Source: DASSFG01 sp035550375 (GTDB lineage: Bacteria > Planctomycetota > Planctomycetia > Pirellulales > JAICIG01). From it: a stretch of 64,000 nt of DNA. Shown here piece by piece: positions 34,485 to 42,924 of this stretch. Position 1 is the first letter of the stretch, and each line of letters begins with the position of its first letter. The notes beneath the pieces are model-generated. The model had not been told where the DNA came from, did not search any database, and saw only the letters and a program-made list of their open reading frames with translations. The stretch covers positions 124,001-188,000 of the forward strand of contig DASZPH010000066.1 of the NCBI GenBank assembly GCA_035550375.1, written 5' to 3'. The translations under genes were made by a program, and so were the position numbers.

Positions 34485-35762
34485 ATGCCTTCTAACTCCC
34501 GATGTGCCAGGTGGCTTCTGCTCGCGTCAGCCGCGCTGCTCGTCTGGACGGCTACCGGGGCCGCCCAGTCGAAGCGAGACAAATCAAAGGGGGAGCAACC
34601 GGCTGGCCCCACGGACTACTACAGCGAGCACTTTGTCGTCCACACCGACCTGGCAGCCGACGAAGCCAAGGACCTGCTCGATCGGCTGGAAACGATGCTT
34701 TCGCTCATCTCGACCTACTGGGCCCGGCCCTGCGTGGGCAAAATCGAGTGCTACGTGGTCAAAGACCTGGACAAATGGCCGTCGGGGAAGATTCCCGAGG
34801 AAGGGCTGGCGCATATCCAGGCCGGGGCGGGCGTGACGATCACCTCCACGCTCGCAACCGGAGCCTTGTCGCTGTCGAGAGCGGTCGTCTACGCCGTGGC
34901 CGACCGGGGAACGCCGCAGCACGAGGCGGTCCACGCCTACTGCGGCCAAACCTTCGGCACGACAGGTCCCGTCTGGTACAGCGAGGGGATGGCCGAAATG
35001 GGCCAGTACTGGCGGAAAGACGACAAGAGCGTCCGGATCCACGACGTGGTGCTCGATTATCTGCGCGCCACGCCGCCCAAGAGTATGAACGAGATCGTCA
35101 ACGGACAGGAGTTCACGGGCGATTCCTGGCAGAACTACGCCTGGCGCTGGGCGCTCTGCCACCTGCTGGCCAACAACACCAACTACGCGGCGAAGTTCAG
35201 GCCGCTGGGGCTGGCTCTTTTGAAGAAGGAACCGACTTCATTCGAGGCCGTTTACGGCGACATGGCCGAGGAGATCGTGTTCGAATACCGGTTCTTCCTG
35301 GGCCATCTCGAACAGGGTTTCCGCAGCGACCTGTGTAGCTGGGACTGGAAGCGCAAGTTTCGCTTGCCGAAGGGGAGCGCCGTCGTCACCGCCAAAATCA
35401 GGGCCGACCGCGGTTGGCAGCCGTCGGGGGTGCTAGTCGCCCAAGACACCCAATATCAGTGCGACGCGAGCGGCACCTGGCAGACGGCACAAAAATCGGA
35501 TCCTGTGTCGGCAGACGGACGCGCCGACGACGGAACCGGAAAGCTCGTCGGTGTGATTATGACCGAAGACGATGGTAAAAACTATCAACTCGGCGACCCG
35601 TTCGACCTGGGCGCCGACGCCGTCTTCACCGCCGCGACCGCCGGCAAGCTCTACCTCCGTTGCCAGGACAAATGGGGCGAGCTGGCCGACAACAAGGGGA
35701 CGCTCACGGTAAAGCTCAAGGCGGCCAAGAACAACCAGCCGACAAGCATTCCCGACCGGTGA
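34485..35762 (+). CDS. Secreted gluzincin-like metalloprotease with a PA-IL (LecA)-like C-terminal domain
   Basis: 425 residues from the ATG at 34485, with ggggag at 34472-34477. The signal peptide ends near TGAAQ. The protease domain starts with DYYSEHFVVHTDLAADEAKDLLDRLETM and has HEAVHAY about residue 143 and SEGMAE 25 residues later: the HExxH zinc motif with a downstream Glu, as in the DUF1570-type gluzincins. From about 290 the sequence switches to a beta domain (GVLVAQDTQYQCDASGTW; KLVGVIMTED; KLYLRCQDKWGELADNKG), which matches the PA-IL lectin fold pattern. Sugar binding and proteolysis are likely but untested. Confidence 0.75.
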   Translation: MPSNSRCARWLLLASAALLVWTATGAAQSKRDKSKGEQPAGPTDYYSEHFVVHTDLAADEAKDLLDRLETMLSLISTYWARPCVGKIECYVVKDLDKWPSGKIPEEGLAHIQAGAGVTITSTLATGALSLSRAVVYAVADRGTPQHEAVHAYCGQTFGTTGPVWYSEGMAEMGQYWRKDDKSVRIHDVVLDYLRATPPKSMNEIVNGQEFTGDSWQNYAWRWALCHLLANNTNYAAKFRPLGLALLKKEPTSFEAVYGDMAEEIVFEYRFFLGHLEQGFRSDLCSWDWKRKFRLPKGSAVVTAKIRADRGWQPSGVLVAQDTQYQCDASGTWQTAQKSDPVSADGRADDGTGKLVGVIMTEDDGKNYQLGDPFDLGADAVFTAATAGKLYLRCQDKWGELADNKGTLTVKLKAAKNNQPTSIPDR

Positions 35763-35765
35763 ATT

Positions 35766-35800
35766 GGTTCCCGGCCGGTAAACTTCTGAAGCCGGGAACC
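35766..35800. terminator. Bidirectional terminator-like hairpin
   Basis: ggttcccggc (35766-35775) and gccgggaacc (35791-35800) form a perfect 10-bp stem with a 15-base loop between the converging metalloprotease and RRM genes. The T-run is short (ttt). Confidence 0.55.
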
Positions 35801-35814
35801 TTTCGCCTCCGGCT

Positions 35815-36138
35815 TTAGTGATCTCGCGAGCGTCCGCCGCGGCCACCGCCGCCGTAGCCACCCCGACCGCCGCCGCCACCGCCGCCCGGACGCGGAGTGC
35901 GTTCACGAGCTTCATTGACCGTCAGGTTCCGCCCCTGGAATTGCGAGCCATTGAGCGCTTGCATGGCCTGTTGGGCGGCATCCTGACCCTCCATCTCGAC
36001 GAACCCGAAGCCGCGCGAGCGGCCGGTCTCGCGGTCCATGATCACCTCGGCCGAACGCACCGCTCCGTAGGCTGCAAACAGCCCCTCCAGATCCGAATTG
36101 GTGGTGGTCCAGGGCAGGTTGCCAACATACATCTTCAT
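35815..36138 (-). CDS. RRM-domain glycine-rich RNA-binding protein
   Basis: 107 residues from the ATG at 36138 (MKMYVGNLPW). RNP-2 is KMYVGNL; RNP-1 is RSRGFGFVEM, both complete with the aromatic residues. The C-terminus is a Gly/Arg-rich tail (GGGGRGG...). The layout matches cyanobacterial and planctomycete Rbp proteins, which bind single-stranded RNA and are often cold-induced. A leader of about 160 bases upstream could be regulatory, but no structure was proven. Confidence 0.95.
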   Translation of the reverse strand: MKMYVGNLPWTTTNSDLEGLFAAYGAVRSAEVIMDRETGRSRGFGFVEMEGQDAAQQAMQALNGSQFQGRNLTVNEARERTPRPGGGGGGGRGGYGGGGRGGRSRDH

Positions 36139-36486
36139 CGAACGACCCTTCAACAACAAACACGAAACAACAGGGAACCGTGGCAGAGTCCACGGAGCAA
36201 ACGCTGGGGAAACGAAGCGAGCATAGCCGGGCAGAGAGGTGGGCCTGATGCGGCTTGAGGCCGCCTGTCGAAAATTGCTCGCTTGGACTTCGGACGCACG
36301 CCGCGGGCATGCCGCCCGCTAGCGAGAAGGGAACCCTTCTGAGGGTTTCCTATACTACATGCCGGGCTACTTTGCCAGACCAAATTTTTGATTTTTCCAA
36401 CCGGCATCGGATACAGGCCGTTTTGCGGGTCTCCCGGTCGGTCATTTTGAAAGCTGACTTGCTGCGCACGCCGGGACCCGGCCAGA
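36139..36486. other. Leader/intergenic region of the RRM gene
   Basis: About 350 bases holding the likely long 5' leader of the RRM gene and the end of the minus-strand membrane gene's downstream region. Near 36321 the hairpin-like agaagggaacccttct occurs. No gene is supported. Confidence 0.45.
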
Positions 36487-36981
36487 TCATCTGGCGAGAG
36501 CCGCTGGCAGAGTAAACCCAACGCCGATCATGGTCAGAACCATTAGGTCGCGGATCGTAATTGCCCAGGTCGGCGGCCTCCGCGATGCGACAACATCTAG
36601 CGCCAGCTCGCCCAGCGATGCGGCGAAAAAAGGAGCAGACGTGATGCACACTATCACCATTAGGTCCGCATCGCGGAACATTCCCACTTCTATATTGCCA
36701 GTTAGCCATATCACGATGAGAGACGCCAGACTCACCAAGCGGAGAGCGGCTGCCAGCGTCCGGTTGCTGAATAGATGCGACGCAAGAAGGGCCGATGCGC
36801 AGCCCCAGGTAACACACGACCTAAAGTCGGCTTGGCAAAACAGAAAAAACAAGGGGCCGATACCGTGGCCGAATCCCACGATGACGCAACAAAAGCCGGC
36901 AATTACACCTGCCGATATTGCGGGATGAAGGATAGCAAGCCATATCTGGATCTCGCCGCCAGGTCTATCAGATCGGCTCAT
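36487..36981 (-). CDS. Four-helix membrane protein, unknown function
   Basis: 164 residues from the ATG at 36981 (MSRSDRPGGE); the upstream frame to 37131 is Arg-rich and not taken. Hydrophobic segments: LHPAISAGVIAGFCCVIVGFG, FRSCVTWGCASALLASHLF, LVSLASLIVIWLTGNIEVG, LMVIVCITSAPFFAASLG, with a last one at the C-terminus. No family is recognised. Codon use is less biased than in the neighbours, so a recent or poorly expressed gene is possible. Confidence 0.45.
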   Translation of the reverse strand: MSRSDRPGGEIQIWLAILHPAISAGVIAGFCCVIVGFGHGIGPLFFLFCQADFRSCVTWGCASALLASHLFSNRTLAAALRLVSLASLIVIWLTGNIEVGMFRDADLMVIVCITSAPFFAASLGELALDVVASRRPPTWAITIRDLMVLTMIGVGFTLPAALAR

Positions 36982-37239
36982 TGGCTCTCGGGGTCTTCCT
37001 CTCTTCCTGACGCACCGGTACGGCCTTGACCACTGCCCGTCTCCCGCCCTTGCGGCGCCCCGAACTCCTCCGGTCCTTGTCGACTTTTCCTCGCGAAATC
37101 GCCCCCTTTCGGGTTGCGGTGCCCAGTTCACGAGTTTCGCATTTCACGCCCGGTTAAGTTCACGATGGCGCACATCGAACTCGAGACTCCGAACCAGACG
37201 CGGTGCTAGGCGTGAAAGGTATACACCCGCCGGGCAACT

Positions 37240-38532
37240 TTACGCCGGGTATTCCCACGGACTGCGGTAGACGCGGCTCAGAAGCTGGTTGGCCTCCGAG
37301 TCGCCGACGATGACCTCCTTGTCGCCGTTCCATTCGATGCTGCGCCCCAGCTTCAGCGACAACATCGCCAGCAGACTCATGTTCGTCGACCGGTGGCCGA
37401 TCTCGATGTCGCACACCGGCTGCCGGCCCGTTTTGATGCAGTCCAGGAAATTGGCGAAAAGCTCCTTGATGTTCTGCCTGTCGGGCTCGTTGAGTTGCGG
37501 GTCCTGGTGGATCGGCTTGCCGGGGCCGGTCGGGTAGAAAGTCCAGCCGTCTTCCCAGCCCATGTGAAAGGTCCCTTTCGTGCCGTAGAAGTAGCAGCCG
37601 ATGTTGTGCTTCTCGGCGTCGTTGCCAGCGTAGAGCCGGTGCTCCCACACGGCGGTGAACGACTCGAACTGAAAGCTGGCCACCTGCGTGTCGGGCGAGG
37701 TGGTGTTGTCGCGTTTGATGGGTCGGCCGCCCGTAGAGAAGATGCGCCGCGGCCACTTTTCCTCCGTCCACCACAGTATCTGGTCCATCCAGTGGATGCC
37801 CCAGTCGCCGAGCTGGCCGTTGGCGTAGTCGAGAAATTGCCTGAAGCCCTTGGGGTGCATCGCCTTGTTGTATGGCACCAGAGGAGCCGGCCCGCACCAC
37901 ATGTCCCAGTCGAGGCCGGCCGGCGGCTCGCTGTCGGGCACCGGCTCGCCAGGTTCGCCGTAGTAGTGGACGAACGCCCGCACCATGCCGACTTTGCCCG
38001 CGTTGCCCTCCTTCAAAAACTTGATGCCCGACATATTGTGGGGCGACACGCGGCGGTGCGTGCCGACCTGCACCACGCGGCCGTGGTCGCGTGCGGCCTT
38101 GACCATGGCCCGGCCCTCTCGCACCGTGTGGCCGACCGGCTTCTCGACGTAGACGTGGGCGCCCGATTTAACCGCGGCAATCGTGATCAGCGGATGCCAG
38201 TGGTCGGGCGTGGCGACGATGACGATTTCCGGCTTTTCCTGGTCGAGCAGCTCGCGAAAGTCCTTATACGTCTTCGGCTGGTCGCTCGTGTGCCGGCCGA
38301 CCTCTTCTTTGCAGGTCTTGAGCTGATTCTCGTCGACGTCGCACAGCGCCACGACCTGGCAGGCGTTGCTCCAGATGGCTTCGCGCAGAATGTTGGTGCC
38401 CCACCAGCCGCTGCCGACGAGCGCGGTGCGGTATCTCTTTTCGGCCTTGCTGGCCAGGATCAGATTCGGGGCCGAGAGCGCGACGCCCGCGGAAAGGGAA
38501 CCCTGTACGAACTGGCGGCGATTGAACGGCAT
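37240..38532 (-). CDS. Gfo/Idh/MocA family oxidoreductase, Tat-exported
   Basis: 430 residues from the ATG at 38532 (MPFNRRQFVQGSLSAGVALSAP), a twin-arginine signal. The NAD(P)-binding fold begins with ALVGSGWWGTNILREA, and the family motif EKPVGHTV (Lys in EKP) follows HVY. The DWDMWCGPAP and GDWGIHWMDQILWW segments are typical of the secreted planctomycete branch of the family. These enzymes oxidise or reduce sugars and related polyols with a bound nicotinamide cofactor. A longer start at 38547 exists. The large plus-strand frame (37393-38556) is a shadow. Confidence 0.93.
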   Translation of the reverse strand: MPFNRRQFVQGSLSAGVALSAPNLILASKAEKRYRTALVGSGWWGTNILREAIWSNACQVVALCDVDENQLKTCKEEVGRHTSDQPKTYKDFRELLDQEKPEIVIVATPDHWHPLITIAAVKSGAHVYVEKPVGHTVREGRAMVKAARDHGRVVQVGTHRRVSPHNMSGIKFLKEGNAGKVGMVRAFVHYYGEPGEPVPDSEPPAGLDWDMWCGPAPLVPYNKAMHPKGFRQFLDYANGQLGDWGIHWMDQILWWTEEKWPRRIFSTGGRPIKRDNTTSPDTQVASFQFESFTAVWEHRLYAGNDAEKHNIGCYFYGTKGTFHMGWEDGWTFYPTGPGKPIHQDPQLNEPDRQNIKELFANFLDCIKTGRQPVCDIEIGHRSTNMSLLAMLSLKLGRSIEWNGDKEVIVGDSEANQLLSRVYRSPWEYPA

Positions 38533-38834
38533 GATGACACCGGGCATGCGGGGTGACGGGACGTAGGTGCTGCTGGCGATTACCGCGAGGTTAACCAGGG
38601 CGCCGCCCCTTGACAATCCTGCGCTCCGCGCCGGCCTTCGCGTAGCGGTTGTTCCGCCTGCATCGATTCGTTCGGCGCACGGCGGATAAATACTTCGCAC
38701 CGTCGTGTTGATAATTTGCCGCAGGCTCACGGCCGACGTAGGTAACCCTAGTTGCGTGAAATCGTATCGTCCTAAGTCAGGCTTGGCGGCGGTCACCCAG
38801 TCCGTCCGCATGCCTGTTCCTAGAGGGAAGCAGC
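38533..38834. other. Intergenic region between divergent oxidoreductase and P450 genes
   Basis: About 300 bases, likely with promoters for both directions. I see ttgaca at 38610-38615 but no well-placed -10 for either gene. No further gene. Confidence 0.4.
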
Positions 38835-40217
38835 GTGAACGTTGAAAACGGAGAGCCAGCCCTCGGTCACCGGCCGCCCGCGCTGAAGCGGACGAGCTAT
38901 TGCCCGCCGCTTTTGCTCTACAACATGATGTATCGGCCGCTCGAATTCCTCGGGGAAGTCGGCAGCCAATTCGACATCGTGCGGTTGGGCTGGCTGGGCG
39001 TGCCCTTCTATCTGGTGATTCGCCCCGATCTGGTCAAGCAGATGCTCTCGGACACCAAGCGGTTCGAGAAGGGATCGCTGTTCAAGAAACTCGAAATCGT
39101 GCTCGGCAAGGGGCTGGTGACGCTCGATGGCAAAGACTGGATCGAAGCCCGACGCAGAATCAGCCAGGCTTTCGCGCGGGGATTGATGGCGGACCAGCAG
39201 GAGATCGTGATTCGCCATACCCTGGCCATGATCGATCGCCTCAAGGCGAACGGCGAAACCGTCAACCTCGACATCTTGCTGAGCGAGTTGATGATGCGGA
39301 TCGCCATGGAGTTGCTCTTTGGCACGACGTCCGACGACGTGGACCTGGACGAGTTCCATGAGGCGGTCGACATCTGCAACGACTACGCCCGTTATCGCAT
39401 CTGGTCGCTGGTGCCGGAAAAGTGGAACACGCCTCGCCGCCGGCGGTTCGTCAAGGCGCTGGCGACGCTGGAATCGGTCGTCAGCCGGGTGATCGAAGTG
39501 CGTCGACGTGACACCGAGCGGGCGCGGCGCAGCGACGTCTTGTCGCTGTTGCTCGAAGCCGGTTTCGACGGCGTCGAACTGCGCGACCACGTGATGACGA
39601 TGCTTATGGCCGGACATGAGACGACGGCCGGCTCCGTCACGTTTCTGTTCGGGCTACTGGCGCAGCATCCCGAAATTCAAGACGACTTATACGATGAGGT
39701 GAAGGATCTTCCGACCGGGAGCGTGCCGCTTGGGCAGTTGCCTCTTACTGAGGCCGCCTGGCGAGAAGCGCTGCGCCTCTATCCCTCCGTCCCCATGCTC
39801 GATCGACAAGCGGTCACCGACGTGCAGTTAGGCGAATACAAAATCGAAGCGGGGGCCAACCTCATCTGGGCCCCCTACGTCATGCACCGCAAATACTTCT
39901 CGCACCCCGAGGCATTCAGCCCCAGCCGGTTTTTGCCGGGCGCGGTCGTCGAGCCGGGAACCTATATACCCTTCGGCGAGGGGCCGCGGATGTGCATCGG
40001 CAAGTGGTTGGCCGACATGGAGGGCTTGACCATCACCGCCCTGGTGAGCCGTGAATTCCAGATCGAGCAGGCCGAGCGTACCGCGTTAGGCGTACGTCCC
40101 ATGATCACCTTGCGGCCGGAACGAGGCTTTATCGTGCGGTTCCGGCCCCGGTCGGCGGCCGCAGCAAACGTATCTGAAGAAGAACCGATCCTGCATCTAG
40201 CCGGCGCGGAGGGCTGA
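38835..40217 (+). CDS. Cytochrome P450
   Basis: 460 residues from a GTG at 38835 preceded by gagggaag. Motifs: I-helix AGHETTAGSVTF, ExxR EALRLYP, the PERF-like FSPSRFLPG, and heme loop FGEGPRMCIGK with Cys387 as the iron ligand. No membrane anchor or fused reductase is present, so an external ferredoxin system is needed. It resembles bacterial CYP102/110-like fatty-acid or sterol-like hydroxylases by the HETTAG and FGEGPR context, but the substrate is unknown. A SnoaL-like gene follows 79 bases later. Confidence 0.95.
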   Translation: MNVENGEPALGHRPPALKRTSYCPPLLLYNMMYRPLEFLGEVGSQFDIVRLGWLGVPFYLVIRPDLVKQMLSDTKRFEKGSLFKKLEIVLGKGLVTLDGKDWIEARRRISQAFARGLMADQQEIVIRHTLAMIDRLKANGETVNLDILLSELMMRIAMELLFGTTSDDVDLDEFHEAVDICNDYARYRIWSLVPEKWNTPRRRRFVKALATLESVVSRVIEVRRRDTERARRSDVLSLLLEAGFDGVELRDHVMTMLMAGHETTAGSVTFLFGLLAQHPEIQDDLYDEVKDLPTGSVPLGQLPLTEAAWREALRLYPSVPMLDRQAVTDVQLGEYKIEAGANLIWAPYVMHRKYFSHPEAFSPSRFLPGAVVEPGTYIPFGEGPRMCIGKWLADMEGLTITALVSREFQIEQAERTALGVRPMITLRPERGFIVRFRPRSAAAANVSEEEPILHLAGAEG

Positions 40218-40296
40218 CACTCGGGCGACGGCGGCAGACGGCAAGTGGGGCATACCGGGACAAGAGTTTTGCGTTTTTGAGGAGATTCGGAGAGTC

Positions 40297-40812
40297 ATGG
40301 AGTCGCTAACCAACGGCAACAGCGCACCCCGTTTCAGCACCGTTCTGGGGGCGCTGCCCCCCAAAGAAAACACCGCCAGGCCATCGGCCGTTTCGCTCGA
40401 CCAGAACAAACGTGTCGTGGAACGTATCTGGGACGACCTCGTTAACGGAGGGCGCCCCGATTCGTTGGAGGAACTCGTCAGCCGCCAGTTCGTCGATCAT
40501 GCCCCTTTGCCGGGGCTTCCCTCCGACCTGGATGGTTTGCGTCAACGCCTGGCGATTCTGCACCGCGCGTTTCCCGACTTCCGCTCGACCATCATCGACC
40601 TTGTCGCCGAAGGGGACAAAGTGGTGGCTTTTGTTTTGTCGGAAGGTACGCACAAGGAGGATTTCGCAGGCATGCCCGCCACCGGCCGGCATTTCGCCAT
40701 GCAAGAGATCCAGATTCTGCGCATTGTCGACGGCAAGATGGTCGAGCACTGGCAGGTGGCCGACGTCCTGGGGATGCTGGTGCAGTTGGGGCTGGCCCAG
40801 TCGCCCTGGTAG
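40297..40812 (+). CDS. SnoaL-like ester cyclase / polyketide cyclase family protein
   Basis: 171 residues. The SnoaL / NTF2-like fold starts at about residue 33 (LDQNKRVVERIWDDLVNGG), then VDHAPLPG, LHRAFPDFRSTIIDLVAEGDKVVAF, and the C-terminal EIQILRIVDGKMVEHWQVAD. The catalytic-type His/Asp pattern of the ester-cyclase group (DHAPLPG; EHW) is present. The first 30 residues are extra and low-complexity. Adjacent P450 suggests a small oxidation-cyclisation pathway, but no polyketide genes are near; the link is tentative. Confidence 0.85.
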   Translation: MESLTNGNSAPRFSTVLGALPPKENTARPSAVSLDQNKRVVERIWDDLVNGGRPDSLEELVSRQFVDHAPLPGLPSDLDGLRQRLAILHRAFPDFRSTIIDLVAEGDKVVAFVLSEGTHKEDFAGMPATGRHFAMQEIQILRIVDGKMVEHWQVADVLGMLVQLGLAQSPW

Positions 40813-41339
40813 TTGTGTGAAGAACAAGGCGGGTTCCAACCTCGCGTGCGAGGAGCACACCGCTGGATAACCCGCTTTCACTCTGACTTGTCTCCCAAGC
40901 GGCGACTTGCTCGACCAAACTTGGTCAGCAAGTCGACGAACCCGCCGCCTATCGTCGCCACTCCCGCGGAAGGGCGTTCTTTCTCCGGAGCGAAAGGCGA
41001 CCTCGGCGTTGCGCCGCCGCGAGAGGTCTACTAAAGACGGCCTCCGCCCTCTGTCAAGTGTCAGAAAAACCGGTCTTTCGGCCGCCCCCTCGCAGAATCT
41101 TTAGAGATTTTTCTGGGCCGTAAATCGTTGTTGGGTTTGCCCTTGTGTCGCCCGATTCGGGGCATGTTAAACTTTTCTGTTTGCAGCCTGGCGATTAGTC
41201 GGCCACATTCTCTTGAAGGGCGTTTGGTGATGAGCGTTCGTCGTAGCGAACGTCCGCCCGCGTTCCCTTAGGCGTAGTAAGAATACAGGGGGGAGGAGCG
41301 GTCAGGCGAACAACGACTGGCCGCCGTGGAGATGTTGCC
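40813..41339. other. Intergenic region with dispersed repeat copy R4
   Basis: About 530 bases. Copy R4 of the dispersed hairpin family is at about 40966-41036. The last 200 bases are less GC-rich and probably include the promoter of the YTV-like repeat gene, with no clear box. No gene is credible. Confidence 0.55.
40966..41036. repeat. Dispersed hairpin repeat, copy R4 (partial)
   Basis: cgcggaagggcgttctttctccggagcgaaaggcgacctcggcgtt resembles the core of copies R1-R3, with the ttctttc / gcgaaag arms kept. Confidence 0.55.
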
Positions 41340-42737
41340 ATGAAGACTTTATCTGCCTTGTTGGTTTCGCTCGCGCTTGTGTCGTTAGCACAAGCACAAG
41401 AGCCGTGCCAGGAGTATCGTCTGGAATACGGGACGGTTTACGATGAACGGCAAGTTAATGCTTACCGCATCGAGTACGAAGACGCGCTGCAAGAACGGAA
41501 AATCACGACATTCCGTCCTGTTTGGGAGACCGAGTTGCGAACGCAACGGCGCGTCGTTCTGAAGCCCGTCTATGAAACGAGCGAGCGCGAAGAACACTAC
41601 TTCGTTCAGCGGCCCCAATGGGAAGAGCACATCGAGGACCGCAGCTACGACGTTACTCGCAACGTCTGGGAGACGGCGGAGCGCGACGAGCGCGTGATCG
41701 TCAACCGGCCCGTGTGGGAGACGCAAGAGCGCGAAGAACGCTACACCGTGCGCCGCCCGGTCGTGGAGACGGCCGAGCGTGACGAAGTCTATACGGTGAT
41801 GGAACCGGTGACCACGTATCGGCCTGTTCAGGTCGACCAGGGTGGGTTCGCCGAGCAACAGGTTTATCGTCCGGGTCCGGTCCGCAATCGGCTGCGCTGG
41901 CAGTCGGGTCAGTGTGTCGTGGATCCGCTTACCGGACGTACGGCCTATCAGCGGGGTGGGCTATTCTGGGTGCCGGAGCAGCAAGCGGGCGTGGTCGAGA
42001 CGCAGCGAGTTTGGATACCGAACGTTGTGACGGCACAAGTGCCCGAAACGACCATGGTTCCCCGCACTGAGGTCCGCAAAGTCCCCATTCAGGTCTGCCG
42101 GTATCAGGACGAGCAGGTGGTGCGCAAGGTGCCCGTGCAGGTTTGCCGAATGGTGCAGCACGAAGAAGTGCGCCGAGTGCCCTATTCCGTCCTTAAGCAG
42201 GTGGTCGAGCATGTCGACAATAAAGTGCCGGTTCGCGTTTGCCGGATGGTGAGTGAAGAAGTCGTCCGCAAGGTGCCGTTGACGACCACGCGCTATGTGC
42301 AGCAGGAACAGGTCGACGAAATCCCGGTTCGCGTCTGCCGGCAAGAACAGGTGGAAGAAACGGTGCGCGTACCCGTGCGAGTCGAGAAGCGCGTGCCGGT
42401 GACTTACACCTACCGCGTGCCGCGGACGGTGGTCTACCGCGTGCCGATCGATCCCTGCGGCAATGTGATTTCGGTCGCGCCAGGGGTTGTGCCCGGCTCG
42501 GTCGTGCCCGAAGCGCCGGCGACGAGTTACCCCACGAAGAAAACCAAACAGGAGCCGACACGGGCTCCCGAGCGCAAATCGACCGAAGGCGAGGACGACG
42601 CCAACAAACAGCCCGAGCTTAACCCGGACGATCTGCCCAACGCCACCAACGAGGAATCGTCGGCTCGATTGCCGACCCGTCCAAAATCCACGAACGCCCA
42701 AAAGGTGATTCGATCGCACTACGAGCGCGAAACCTGA
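41340..42737 (+). CDS. Secreted YTV-like repeat protein
   Basis: 465 residues with a signal peptide ending near AQAQE. Two repeat arrays fill it. The first (about 20-165) is made of units like RPVWETQEREERYTV, repeated at about 23-residue spacing. The second (about 245-375) is made of units like RKVPVQVCRMVQHEEV, each with one Cys. A Thr/Glu/Lys-rich tail follows. The style matches the YTV repeats known in Rhodopirellula proteins, thought to be surface or stalk components. A Shine-Dalgarno was not clear. The gene ends in a textbook terminator. Confidence 0.85.
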   Translation: MKTLSALLVSLALVSLAQAQEPCQEYRLEYGTVYDERQVNAYRIEYEDALQERKITTFRPVWETELRTQRRVVLKPVYETSEREEHYFVQRPQWEEHIEDRSYDVTRNVWETAERDERVIVNRPVWETQEREERYTVRRPVVETAERDEVYTVMEPVTTYRPVQVDQGGFAEQQVYRPGPVRNRLRWQSGQCVVDPLTGRTAYQRGGLFWVPEQQAGVVETQRVWIPNVVTAQVPETTMVPRTEVRKVPIQVCRYQDEQVVRKVPVQVCRMVQHEEVRRVPYSVLKQVVEHVDNKVPVRVCRMVSEEVVRKVPLTTTRYVQQEQVDEIPVRVCRQEQVEETVRVPVRVEKRVPVTYTYRVPRTVVYRVPIDPCGNVISVAPGVVPGSVVPEAPATSYPTKKTKQEPTRAPERKSTEGEDDANKQPELNPDDLPNATNEESSARLPTRPKSTNAQKVIRSHYERET

Positions 42738-42765
42738 GCTACGTCAGGGCCACGGAACCAGCGCC

Positions 42766-42809
42766 GGGGCACGGGCCGGAGTGAATCTGGTCCGTGCCCC
42801 TTTCTTTTT
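42766..42809 (+). terminator. Rho-independent terminator of the YTV-like gene
   Basis: ggggcacgg (42766-42774) pairs with ccgtgcccc (42792-42800) around a 17-base loop and is followed by tttcttttt, ending 72 bases after the stop codon. Confidence 0.85.
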
Positions 42810-42924
42810 GTGCCCGCGGGTGAGACAAACTAGGTAGCAGAACTCGTGACAGTTCTGGCCGCAAGCCGTAGCGACTCTCGCGAAGTCGGCTACGACGATC
42901 TGTCTCCTGCCTGGTTGCCGGCTC

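Noticed and set aside
37393..38556. 387-codon plus-strand frame
   Set aside because: Antisense to the Gfo/Idh/MocA oxidoreductase; no domain.
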